Assembly: GCF_020171365.1 (NCBI RefSeq)
Contig: NZ_JAIUZO010000002.1
Span: 2,388,001-2,452,000 of the forward strand
Length of the DNA stretch: 64,000 nucleotides
Reading direction: 5' to 3'
DNA from: Qipengyuania gaetbuli
Lineage (GTDB): Bacteria > Pseudomonadota > Alphaproteobacteria > Sphingomonadales > Sphingomonadaceae
The position numbers and the translations under genes were made by a program. Numbering within the stretch: the first letter of the stretch is position 1; each line of letters opens with the position of its first letter. The notes under the pieces were generated by a model. That model saw nothing but the letters and a program-made list of their open reading frames with translations, had not been told where the DNA came from and did not search any database. Below are positions 18,826 to 27,113 of this stretch, piece by piece.

Positions 18826-20397
18826 TTAGTCCAGATCTGCTCCGAATAGCCTTTCCACGATGCGATCTGTCACGGCTTTATACGTTATTATGTCTTCATC
18901 GAGAATGTTAACTGTTGCGCGTTCATGAATTAATTTATTGCGCAAGTTCGCGTAATGACGGGCGAGGTCGAGGTCGCGCTTCGGTACTTTCGTGAGGGCT
19001 TCAATTTCCTTCAGTACTTTGTCTCTACTTTTAAAGAGATCGGCGATCTGGCTGTCAGAAAAATACTTCTTCTTCTGATGGACGAGGTACTCTTTCAAAG
19101 ATATTTCAAGTGTACTGTCTAAGACAATAAGGGCCACGCGATTCTTTGTCTGATACCTCCGCCTAAATATGATTTCTGCAAGGCCGACGGCCTCAATAAG
19201 GCCTCTGACCCAAGGCTTTTTCCGGAAGAGTGCTTCGTTCTGATCTAAGATTCTCTCCGGGTAGTTTTTTTGCCTTCCCCGTGGAACAGGTAGGGCTACA
19301 ATTTCTTTGCCGGTCAAACCTGGCTTGAGTTTTTTGGTTGAGAGGTTTCCGCTCTTATACGCGTAAACCTCACCTTCGCGATCACCCTTAAGCCTTCGAG
19401 ATATCGTCGAATAGCGTGTAGCGAGAGCAAATATCTCTTCTCGAATTTCTAAGTAGGCCGGGTGGCTCCAATTAATGCCGCTTTTGCTTGAATTCCATGG
19501 CATCTGCGTTGGCATCCCTGTCAGCTCAACGATGACACGACAAAGGGATGCATCTGGGTGCGGGACGCCAGCGAATTTCTGCATGAAACCCACATGGTGA
19601 CTCTTCTCATGCGAGAGGACCAAGCGCTCGTTGCAGTAGAAGTATACGCCATAGTTTCGATCGGAGGGGTCGCGGTCAAAAGTTAAACCACCTGTGATTT
19701 TCACTTTCACCTTTTTGGCATCGACGCCGAAAGGTCCGATCTCGCCAGTGTGCTGAACTGGTGAATAATCAGGTGGAAATGCCCATTGGTCGAACGCAAC
19801 GGCCTCTACATGTTCGCCATTGAATTCCAGGCGGCACTTGTCAGAAATGAACTTCCCGTATGTTTCAGCAAGATGCTTGCGAAGACTTTTTACGCCATCG
19901 GCATCAAATCCTTGCCTCATCTTAGAAATACGAACAGTTGTAGTATTGGCTGCAATGTTTTCTGATTCATAAACATCAACATTCCAGTCATTTTGACTAA
20001 GCCATTTATCGGACAGTTCGAATTCGAAAGTCTTGCCCTGTTTATGCCTCGTTTTAATCTCTACGAGTTCGCCAAGCGCAATTCCGGCACGCTTCCCACC
20101 GACCCCGAAATTTCCAATGAGGCCTTCTTGGATCTTCTCTCGACTTGCCCCGGGGGCGACAAGGAGCTGCAAATCGTCCTTGCTTACACCCCCTGCATTG
20201 TCGCTGATAACAATCGTTTGTCGGTCTAAATTGACGCGGACGCCTATTTTGAGAATGTTCCTACGTCCGCCATCGATCCAATGGTCGATCGCGTTGTCTA
20301 CCAATTCGCAGATAGCTGTCTTGATGTCATAGTCAGCAATGATGGATAGAAAAAGGCGCTTCTGCGGTGTTGCGTCGACATGGATAAGCTCTGACAT
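18826..20397 (-). CDS. GHKL-type ATPase with HEPN-like C-terminus, candidate defence protein
   Basis: A 523-residue protein in DNA clearly more AT-rich than all neighbours, with A/T-ending codons, suggesting horizontal acquisition. The N-terminus is a GHKL (Hsp90/MutL/MORC-like) ATPase: ELVDNAIDH (E31, N35), ISDNAGG (D66) and GNFGVGGKRAG (about 95-105). A middle region contains PTQMPWNSSKSGINW. The helical last 130 residues carry RNKLIH (R486, H491), an R-x4-H arrangement typical of HEPN ribonuclease-like domains. The ATG after GGGGAC was chosen; 21 extra upstream residues are possible but unlikely. ATPase-plus-HEPN designs occur in phage defence and toxin systems; that role here is inference. 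Confidence 0.78.
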   Translation of the reverse strand: MSELIHVDATPQKRLFLSIIADYDIKTAICELVDNAIDHWIDGGRRNILKIGVRVNLDRQTIVISDNAGGVSKDDLQLLVAPGASREKIQEGLIGNFGVGGKRAGIALGELVEIKTRHKQGKTFEFELSDKWLSQNDWNVDVYESENIAANTTTVRISKMRQGFDADGVKSLRKHLAETYGKFISDKCRLEFNGEHVEAVAFDQWAFPPDYSPVQHTGEIGPFGVDAKKVKVKITGGLTFDRDPSDRNYGVYFYCNERLVLSHEKSHHVGFMQKFAGVPHPDASLCRVIVELTGMPTQMPWNSSKSGINWSHPAYLEIREEIFALATRYSTISRRLKGDREGEVYAYKSGNLSTKKLKPGLTGKEIVALPVPRGRQKNYPERILDQNEALFRKKPWVRGLIEAVGLAEIIFRRRYQTKNRVALIVLDSTLEISLKEYLVHQKKKYFSDSQIADLFKSRDKVLKEIEALTKVPKRDLDLARHYANLRNKLIHERATVNILDEDIITYKAVTDRIVERLFGADLD

Positions 20398-20641
20398 TTT
20401 GTCCCCAATTAAAAATCCACTTGTACAATATGATGCAAATAAAGAGATGAAAAGGATCACTCAGTCAATTCAACCGCATCCTAACCAGCTTCTCGCTCAA
20501 TTAAATTAAATGCCGCCTCTTGAGCCCGCATCTCCATCACCATTAGCATCCGCGCCCCTTGGCTTCCTCGCATAAGCTCGGGCGGCCGGTCGGCCTTGCG
20601 GTCCGTTGGTCGCGGACCGGACCCGCGCGAACCGTGAAGGC

Positions 20642-21466
20642 CTAATCCCACTCCTCATCCTTAAGCGACCGCAGGCGCAGGCGGTTTTCCGCTTCCTCGG
20701 CTTCCATTTCCGCGACCTCGTCGTCCCACCACTCGGGTAGCTGGACCTCGCCGTCCTCGCGCGTCCGGCGGGCGAGGTTGGGGTTGTACATTTCGTGCTC
20801 GGGATCGCGCCGGGGGTTGTAGCCTTCGGCGCGGTCGGCGGCGATTGCGGCTTCCAGTGCCTCGCGCGCGGCGCGCACGCGGGGGCTTTCGATGGCTTCC
20901 TCCCGCGCGCGGATCGCGTCGATCTTGGCGTTGATCGATTCCATGGTCACCGCCTCCTGCTTCAACTGCTCGGCGGCGCGTTCGGCCTCCCATTCCTTGC
21001 GCCACTGTTTGCGCAGGCGGGTAAGTTCCATCCTGTCGATCGCGTTCCCGCCGCCCTGTCGCAGGGCGCTGCGGCCATCGGCAAAGCGATCGGGTGAGCG
21101 GTTCCTCAGCATGAACATGAGCAGGCGGTCGTTATGCGAAATGCGCGTGCCGACGAGCTTGCCGTAGGAGTACACGGGCACCTCCACCCCGTTCAAGGCG
21201 CGGTCCATGGCGACGTCCTCGATCCGGCGCATGCCGAAATCGAGCGCGGCTTCCCAGGCGGCGGCGAATTCCTCCGCCCCCGGCTGGCGGCGCAGATGGT
21301 AGGCGCCATGCGTGCTGCGCCCCACCGCGCGGCAGGCCGAGGTGACGGAGCCGGTATCGGCCAGCGCCTCGATGAAGGCGCGCTGGACTTCGGGTTTCCA
21401 TCCGTTGCTGCGGTCCTTCAGGCGCGGGACGGGGGCGAAGGCGGGGAGGAGTTTGGGTGTGCTCAT
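20642..21466 (-). CDS. orphan protein with terminase-small-subunit-like HTH N-terminus
   Basis: A 274-residue protein without a firm assignment. The first half contains an HTH-like segment (RAFIEALADTGSVTSACRAVG) followed by AAWEAALDFGMRRIEDVAMDRAL, an arrangement reminiscent of phage terminase small subunits or related DNA-binding adapters. The second half is strongly charged and probably coiled-coil (repeated Arg/Glu/Ala), ending in an acidic tail. No phage genes flank it. Codon use is GC-rich like the host genome, unlike the neighbouring ATPase gene, so the two probably have separate histories. A domesticated phage gene is possible; the cellular role is unknown. Confidence 0.65.
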   Translation of the reverse strand: MSTPKLLPAFAPVPRLKDRSNGWKPEVQRAFIEALADTGSVTSACRAVGRSTHGAYHLRRQPGAEEFAAAWEAALDFGMRRIEDVAMDRALNGVEVPVYSYGKLVGTRISHNDRLLMFMLRNRSPDRFADGRSALRQGGGNAIDRMELTRLRKQWRKEWEAERAAEQLKQEAVTMESINAKIDAIRAREEAIESPRVRAAREALEAAIAADRAEGYNPRRDPEHEMYNPNLARRTREDGEVQLPEWWDDEVAEMEAEEAENRLRLRSLKDEEWD

Positions 21467-21502
21467 CCGCGAGGATGGAGCAGAAAAGCGCAGAGTAGGA
21501 AA

Positions 21503-24043
21503 CTAGCCGAGGATGCGGGCGAGCACGCCTTCGAGGGCGCGCTTGTCATAGGGCTTGGTCAGGACGGGGGCGTCGGCGAATTGTTCCAGCAGGCCCGATG
21601 CCTCGCCATAGCCGGTCGCAAAGGCGAAGGGGATGCCGCGCGCGGCGAGTTCCTGCGCCACTTCGATGCTGGTTTCCGTGCCCAGATTGACGTCGAGCAC
21701 CGCGTAATCGGGCGCTCCTTCCGCCACGAATTCCAGCGCCTGCCGGACGGTGGAGGCGGTGAGCACCTTCTGCGCGCCCAGTTCCATGAGGAAATGTTCA
21801 CTATCCATCGCGATGATGAGGTTGTCTTCCACCAGCAGCGCCGTCCCGCCGAAGCTGGCGGAGGGCCTTGCGGCCGTGCTCGAGGGGGCAGGGGCGGGCT
21901 TGGCCGCGCGGCTTTCGAAGCCTTTCACATGGCGGTCGGGGATGTAGAATTCCGCCTCCACGCCCTTCAGCGGGAAGGAGATGTCGGCCTTGCCGCCCAG
22001 CTCGAAGGGGATCGAGCGTTCGATCACGGTCGAGCCGAAGCCGCGGCGCATGGGCGGCCTCACCACCGGCCCGCCGCGTTCCTTCCAGGTGATCACGGCG
22101 CCGCCGTCCGGCTGCTTCTCCAGCCCGATCTCGATCGAGCCGCTGGAATCGCTGAGCGCGCCGTATTTGGCGGAATTGGTGGTCAGTTCGTGGAACACCA
22201 GCGCGAGCGTCGAAAGCGCGTCGGGATGGATGATCGCATCGGTATCGGGCAGGTGGACGCGGTGCTGCTTGTCGCCGAGATAGGCGGCGACCTCTGTCTC
22301 GATCATGCCGGCGAGCGAGGCCGCTTCCCATGTCGCGCTGGTGATGAGGTCGTGCGCGCGGGCGAGGGCGTGGATGCGGTCGCCGACGACCTGGGTGAAT
22401 TCCGATACGGTCGAGGAGTCCGACTTGCCCTGGTCGACCAGCCCGCGGATGAGGTTGAGGATATTGCGCACGCGGTGATTCAGTTCCGCGACGAGCAGTT
22501 CCTGCTTCTCCTGCGCCCGCTTGCGGTCCGCATTGGCGGCGTCCGACAGGCGCAGCACGACTTCGAGCAAGGTGATGCGGATTGCCTCCGCCACCTGCCG
22601 TTCGGCGGCGGTCCATTCGGCGCTGTGGCCCGAGACGGTGTCGGTCCACGCCTCGAAACTCTTGCGCGGGGTCAGGCGCACGCCGTTGGGGCCGACCTCG
22701 ACCGGCTTTTCGGGATTGCCCGCCCAGGTGACCGTGCGGGCGACTTCCCGGCGGAACAGGATAACGTAGTCGCGGGGGCTGCGCGAGACAGGCAGGGCCA
22801 TCAGCCCGGCTGCCCGCTCGACGAAATCGGCGGCGGGGGGATAGGCGCGCTGGAGGCAGTCGGTCGCGTAAACGCTGCTGGTCTGCGTCGTGTTGAGGAA
22901 GCGCACCAGCGCCATGGTTTCCTCGCGCGTGGGCGTTACGCCGAACTGGCAGAATTCCCCGTCGACCCAGCCGATCGCGCCATCGAATTCGATCAGCCGG
23001 CGGAGTTCCTCCACGATGACGTCGAAGTCGTCGACGATAGACCCGCCCTCGGCCAGTTTGCGCATCAGCGCATTGTGCGAATCCCGCGCTCTTTCCGATT
23101 CCTCGAACGCGCTGCGGGAGGTCACCTGCGTCAGCAGGAAACCGAACATCTGGCCGAAGAGGTCGCAGGCCGAACGCGCCGCATAGTCGAGCTTGCGCGG
23201 GGTGTTGTGATGGCAGGCGAACAGGCCCCACAGCCGGTCACCGTCCATGATGCTGACCGACATCGATGCTGCCACACCCATGTTGCGCAAATATTCGAGG
23301 TGGATGGGCGATACGGCTCGCAACGTGCTCAGCGACAGGTCCACCGGCTCACCGGAGGTGCCCGTTTCGGGCAGGATCGGGGAGACCCTGTCGTCGACAT
23401 CGCTGATGATGCGAATGGGTGAACGCTTGTACAGGGCGCGGGCCTGCTTCGGAATGTCGGAGGCGGGATAGCGAAGGCCGAGAAACGGCTCCATGCCTTG
23501 GGCGAGCGCCTCGGCGATCACCTCGCCGGAATCGTCGGGGGCGAAGCGATAGACCATTACCCGGTCGAAGCCGCATAGCGCCTTCATGAAGCGCGCGGCA
23601 TTCTTGCAGAGTTCGGTGACGTCGCGGCTGGTCTTCAGTCGTTCCACCATGCCGCGAACCTGCGGCAATGCGTCCTTGCGCCGGCCCGGTTCCAGCACCG
23701 GTTCCAACTCGACGATGATCGATTGATCCGACCGGTGCACGGCGACATGGAAATGCCGCTCGTCCCCGTCGCGGACCTGCAAATCGTAACACCTGCCGAC
23801 CGCATCGGGCGAAGAGAGCGTCTGAATCTCGGTCCTGATTTCGTGGAGCGCCGCGTCGCCGAAATAACTGCGCAGCGGATTGCCAATCATGTCCTGTCCG
23901 GCGATGCCCAGATGCTCTTCCGTATTGGCCGAAGCATGCAGGACTAGCCAGTCGGGCGACAGGGCGATGAGGCAGCCGAAGCTCTGCACATGGCCGAGCT
24001 GGTGGATCGGCTCACGCTCGCAATTTGTAAGGTCGACCTCCAT
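21503..24043 (-). CDS. bphP: bacteriophytochrome HWE histidine kinase with fused receiver domain
   Basis: An 846-residue red/far-red photoreceptor kinase. The N-terminal TNCEREPIH places the biliverdin-attachment cysteine at residue 8. PAS and GAF follow with PASDIP and IHLEYLRNMG, and the PHY tongue has PRKSF. The kinase is of the HWE type: phospho-acceptor histidine 523 in ELNHRVRN, FHELTTNSAKYG as N-box and WKERGGP. A receiver domain closes the protein with aspartate 784 in LDVNLG. The ATG at 24043 overlaps the bphO stop by one base; a GTG one codon earlier is the alternative. HWE kinases often feed PhyR-type general stress pathways, an attractive but unproven target. Confidence 0.93.
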   Translation of the reverse strand: MEVDLTNCEREPIHQLGHVQSFGCLIALSPDWLVLHASANTEEHLGIAGQDMIGNPLRSYFGDAALHEIRTEIQTLSSPDAVGRCYDLQVRDGDERHFHVAVHRSDQSIIVELEPVLEPGRRKDALPQVRGMVERLKTSRDVTELCKNAARFMKALCGFDRVMVYRFAPDDSGEVIAEALAQGMEPFLGLRYPASDIPKQARALYKRSPIRIISDVDDRVSPILPETGTSGEPVDLSLSTLRAVSPIHLEYLRNMGVAASMSVSIMDGDRLWGLFACHHNTPRKLDYAARSACDLFGQMFGFLLTQVTSRSAFEESERARDSHNALMRKLAEGGSIVDDFDVIVEELRRLIEFDGAIGWVDGEFCQFGVTPTREETMALVRFLNTTQTSSVYATDCLQRAYPPAADFVERAAGLMALPVSRSPRDYVILFRREVARTVTWAGNPEKPVEVGPNGVRLTPRKSFEAWTDTVSGHSAEWTAAERQVAEAIRITLLEVVLRLSDAANADRKRAQEKQELLVAELNHRVRNILNLIRGLVDQGKSDSSTVSEFTQVVGDRIHALARAHDLITSATWEAASLAGMIETEVAAYLGDKQHRVHLPDTDAIIHPDALSTLALVFHELTTNSAKYGALSDSSGSIEIGLEKQPDGGAVITWKERGGPVVRPPMRRGFGSTVIERSIPFELGGKADISFPLKGVEAEFYIPDRHVKGFESRAAKPAPAPSSTAARPSASFGGTALLVEDNLIIAMDSEHFLMELGAQKVLTASTVRQALEFVAEGAPDYAVLDVNLGTETSIEVAQELAARGIPFAFATGYGEASGLLEQFADAPVLTKPYDKRALEGVLARILG

Positions 24044-24597
24044 CACGCGTTCGCTAGTGAGCGGGCAGGTGCCCGTGCGCGCGCTTCTTCGCCGAACAGT
24101 GCGAACACCCGCTGTGCATCATTTGCGATGACTTCGATTTCGTCGTCGGGCGTCAGCGCTTCAAGTTCGCTGCAAAGGAGGGCCCAGGCAGGTCCCGAAC
24201 TCTCGTCGGTAAAGTAGCCGCGAACAGCGGGATCCCATTGTTTTTCTTGTCGGTCCAGGCGCCGGGACAGCACACGTGCACCCAGACGTGAACCGAGCAC
24301 GACATAAGCGATGGCAAGTGGGTGAAGTTGCCTGTGAGGTCTGACCGCCTCCGTAGCTTGGGGCAGATCGAGCGCTTGACGGGAGGCCATGGCAAGAGCC
24401 CTCAGGCGTTCGATTTCGTTCTTGTAGACCGGTGTGGAGGAAAGGCCCGGCAGAAGACGCCCGATTGCTGCGATATGTGACGACAGGATGGCATGCATAC
24501 CATCTGTGCTTTCCATATCGAAAACGTCGAATGCCTCTTCCACCACGGAATGGCCGTGGCGGGTCCGCCGGTTCAGAATTTCGCGTCCCGTCTTCAC
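24043..24597 (-). CDS. bphO: biliverdin-producing heme oxygenase BphO
   Basis: A 184-residue heme oxygenase that opens heme to biliverdin, the chromophore of the phytochrome encoded next. The N-terminal RRTRHGHSVVEEAF holds the candidate proximal histidine (H14/H16), and the distal helix has GSRLGARVLSRRL, as in bacterial heme oxygenases. Initiation appears to be at GTG; no ATG gives a complete first helix. The stop and the bphP start overlap, so the receptor and its chromophore enzyme are made together. An EcfG-type promoter lies about 120 bases upstream. Confidence 0.88.
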   Translation of the reverse strand: MKTGREILNRRTRHGHSVVEEAFDVFDMESTDGMHAILSSHIAAIGRLLPGLSSTPVYKNEIERLRALAMASRQALDLPQATEAVRPHRQLHPLAIAYVVLGSRLGARVLSRRLDRQEKQWDPAVRGYFTDESSGPAWALLCSELEALTPDDEIEVIANDAQRVFALFGEEARARAPARSLANA

Positions 24598-24715
24598 CTC
24601 ATGCGGATTAACCGCGCCCCCGGATAATGCGTTTACCGGCCTTTCATCCGGACGTTAGCGCCTAGCCGATTACCGGCGCCGACTTCTTGCGAGCCAGTCG
24701 AAGCATTGGGCATCT

Positions 24716-24740
24716 AACGGGTTTGTTCCGAGCCGGTTCC
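24716..24740 (-). promoter_or_regulatory. EcfG-type (general stress response) promoter
   Basis: Read on the minus strand, GGAAC (24740-24736), 16 bases, then CGTT (24719-24716): an exact match to the alphaproteobacterial EcfG consensus GGAAC-N16/17-CGTT. It points at bphO-bphP with a leader of roughly 110 bases. A second GGAAC lies 11 bases inside the spacer. Confidence 0.7.
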
Positions 24741-24804
24741 AACCGATTGGAAATTAATATAATGTCTTTTGTTACTACTTTGCCGGATCACATTTGCGAG
24801 CGGA

Positions 24805-26070
24805 TCAGGGCCGCGTCTGGCCAGTACCGTGTACCAGGTATTTGAAGCTGCACAGCTGTTCCAGGCCGACCGGTCCGCGCGCGTGCATCTTGCCGGTAGC
24901 GATGCCGATTTCCGCGCCCATGCCGAACTCGCCGCCGTCGGAGAACTGGGTGGAGGCATTGTGCATGACGACGGCGCTGTCCACGCCGAGCAGGAAGCGG
25001 CGAGCGGCCTCGTCGTCTTCGGTCAGGATCGCGTCGGTATGATGGCTCGAATGGTCTTCGACCCAGGCGATTGCTTCATCGAGCCCGTCCACGATTTTCA
25101 CCGAGGCGATGGGGCCGAGGTATTCGGTGTCCCAGTCCTGCTCGTCGGCGGCCGCGATGCGCGCGTCGATGGCGACGGCTTCCGCATCGCCGCGCAATTC
25201 GCAATCGGCTGCCATCGCGTCGGCGACGGCAGGGACCGCCTTGCCCGCAATGCTGCGGTCGATCACGATGCTTTCGGTCGCCCCGCAAACGCCTGTGCGG
25301 CGCAGCTTTGCGTTGCGGATGACGTCCACTGCCTTCGCGACGTCGGCGGCTTCATGGATGTAGCTGTGGCAATTGCCGTCGAGGTGGAGAAGCGTGGGCA
25401 CGCTCGCCTGGTCGCGCACCAGTTCGACGAGGCCGCGTCCGCCGCGCGGGATGACGAGGTCGACGAACTTGTCGGCCTTCAATAGCGCGGCCACTGCGGC
25501 ACGGTCGGTCGTCTGCACTGTCTGTACCGCATCGCGCGGTAATCCGGCAGCCTCGAGACCGGCCTGCATGCAGTCGACGATCACGCGCGTGGATTGGCGG
25601 CTTTCGCTACCGCCGCGCAGGATCACGGCATTGCCGCTCTTGAGGCACAGAGCCGATGCATCCGCGCCGACATTCGGGCGGCTCTCGTAAATCATGCCGA
25701 TGACCCCGATGGGGACGGCTACGCGTTCGATTTTCAGGCCATTGGGCCTCTCGAAGGTGGCGAGCGAGCGGCCGACGGGATCGGGCAGTTCGGCAATCTC
25801 CTCCAGCGCCTTTGCCATGCCCTCGATCCGCTCTTCGTCGAGGCGCAGGCGGTCGATGAAGCTGTCGGGTTTCTTGCCGGCGACACTGGCGACGTCGCGG
25901 TCGTTCGCTTCGATCAGTTCGGCACTCGCGTTGCGGAGGGCCTTGGCGGCCTGGCGCAGGGCCGCGTTCTTGGCATCGGTGCTGGCGGATACGAGACCGC
26001 GTGCAGCCTTGCGGGCGCGCTGGCCTAGCTCATGAATATGGATCTGGGGGTCGAGTGCCTGGTCGGTCAT
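24805..26070 (-). CDS. proA: gamma-glutamyl phosphate reductase
   Basis: Second enzyme of proline synthesis: reduces glutamyl-5-phosphate to the semialdehyde with NADPH. The 421-residue product has the aldehyde-dehydrogenase fold, with [12 protein letters not shown] containing the catalytic cysteine, and [24 protein letters not shown] as the cofactor region. The ATG at 26070 gives the normal N-terminus; a longer frame would add 31 residues without family support. It follows proC by about 46 bases in the same direction, so the two probably form an operon. Confidence 0.96.
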   Translation of the reverse strand: MTDQALDPQIHIHELGQRARKAARGLVSASTDAKNAALRQAAKALRNASAELIEANDRDVASVAGKKPDSFIDRLRLDEERIEGMAKALEEIAELPDPVGRSLATFERPNGLKIERVAVPIGVIGMIYESRPNVGADASALCLKSGNAVILRGGSESRQSTRVIVDCMQAGLEAAGLPRDAVQTVQTTDRAAVAALLKADKFVDLVIPRGGRGLVELVRDQASVPTLLHLDGNCHSYIHEAADVAKAVDVIRNAKLRRTGVCGATESIVIDRSIAGKAVPAVADAMAADCELRGDAEAVAIDARIAAADEQDWDTEYLGPIASVKIVDGLDEAIAWVEDHSSHHTDAILTEDDEAARRFLLGVDSAVVMHNASTQFSDGGEFGMGAEIGIATGKMHARGPVGLEQLCSFKYLVHGTGQTRP

Positions 26071-26116
26071 GTGAATTCTCTTGTCTGTTCGTGTGCGGGG
26101 CGGGTGCTGCCGCTGG

Positions 26117-26884
26117 TCAGCGCAGCTCGACCGCCCTGTCGTAAGCCGCCTGCAATGTAGCACGCAGGCGATCGGTTAGGCCATCGTCGCCGTTGAGTGC
26201 GGCGAGGCCGGCGGCGGTAGTGCCGCCCTTGCTGGTGACGGAGTTGCGCAACTCCTCCAACGACAGCGCGCCCGGCTCGCTCGCCATGGCGATTGCACCG
26301 CCGATGGTGCCCAGCACCATTTCGCGCGCCTGCTGTTCGGTGAAGCCCTGTTCCATCGCGGCCAGCGCATAGGCGCGGGCGATTTCGAAGACGTAGCCGG
26401 GGCCCGAACCTGCAACTGCCGTCACGCGGTCGAGCTCGTCCTCGCTGGCGACGGTTACGGTCGTTCCGGCACGGGCCATGAAGTCCTGCACGTGCGCAAT
26501 CTGAGCCTCGGTAGCGCCTTCGGCGGGGTAAATGCCGCTGACGCCTCGCCCGATGGCTGCGGGAAGGTTCGGCATGACACGCACGACCGGCGCGCCGTTC
26601 ATGGCCTGCGAGAGGCGGCCGGCGGAATAGCCTGCCGCGATGGACAGGACATAGCCGCCCGGCGCGAGGTTTGCGGCATAGGTAGGCATGATATCGTCGA
26701 TCATCTGCGGCTTCACCGCGACGACGATGCAATCGAAGCCTTCGCCTTCGATTTGCGCACGGTCGGACAGGAGCCGCGCGCCGCCGGGCACGCTTTCCTG
26801 GCCGGGATCGACCACGGTGATCGATTCCCGACCCTTGGCCCATTGACCCAATAGAGCGGATCCCATCTTTCCGCATCCGACCAT
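26117..26884 (-). CDS. proC: pyrroline-5-carboxylate reductase
   Basis: Last step of proline synthesis, an NAD(P)H-dependent reductase of 255 residues from the first ATG. The dinucleotide loop VGCGKMGSA sits right at that ATG, which would cut most of the first beta-strand of the Rossmann fold. Six upstream codons read IINTVL and restore the strand; they begin at an ATT (26902-26900) preceded by AGGAAA at good spacing, so a non-AUG start is plausible. The C-terminal GSGPGYVFE and [13 protein letters not shown] segments are family-typical. It is followed by proA and is divergent from proB. Confidence 0.94.
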   Translation of the reverse strand: MVGCGKMGSALLGQWAKGRESITVVDPGQESVPGGARLLSDRAQIEGEGFDCIVVAVKPQMIDDIMPTYAANLAPGGYVLSIAAGYSAGRLSQAMNGAPVVRVMPNLPAAIGRGVSGIYPAEGATEAQIAHVQDFMARAGTTVTVASEDELDRVTAVAGSGPGYVFEIARAYALAAMEQGFTEQQAREMVLGTIGGAIAMASEPGALSLEELRNSVTSKGGTTAAGLAALNGDDGLTDRLRATLQAAYDRAVELR

Positions 26885-27017
26885 GAGTACCGTATTGATA
26901 ATGGTTGTTTCCTGTTCCCGCGTCAGATCGCGATTTCACAAAATGAATATTACTTCAAAATACTTCGAGCACTTGGAATTCAGATGAATTTATTTCTTTA
27001 GATAAACATCTTTACGC

Positions 27018-27036
27018 GATGCATTCGAAATTCATC
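27018..27036. promoter_or_regulatory. imperfect palindrome in the AT-rich proC/proB divergent region
   Basis: The gap between proC and proB is unusually AT-rich for this chromosome and should hold both promoters. Within it, GATG-N-ATT-N3-AAT-N-CATC has 14 of 19 positions symmetric and could be an operator. No known regulator site is recognised. Confidence 0.3.
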
Positions 27037-27113
27037 GGATTTGCCATTGTGCGCTGCACCATGAGTATCTATATCACTTTCCAATTATTTCAAGGTTGAA
27101 TCATTTTTCTATT

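Noticed and set aside
20600..20618. GGTCCG/CGGACC hairpin as a terminator between the 20642 gene and the ATPase gene
   Set aside because: Only six pairs and no T-run in either direction.
18791..20641. Integrative element boundaries or tRNA attachment site around the AT-rich insert
   Set aside because: No integrase, tRNA or flanking direct repeat could be recognised; only composition supports transfer.
21134..23422. A 762-residue plus-strand frame opposite bphP
   Set aside because: No recognisable domain; bphP on the other strand is fully supported.
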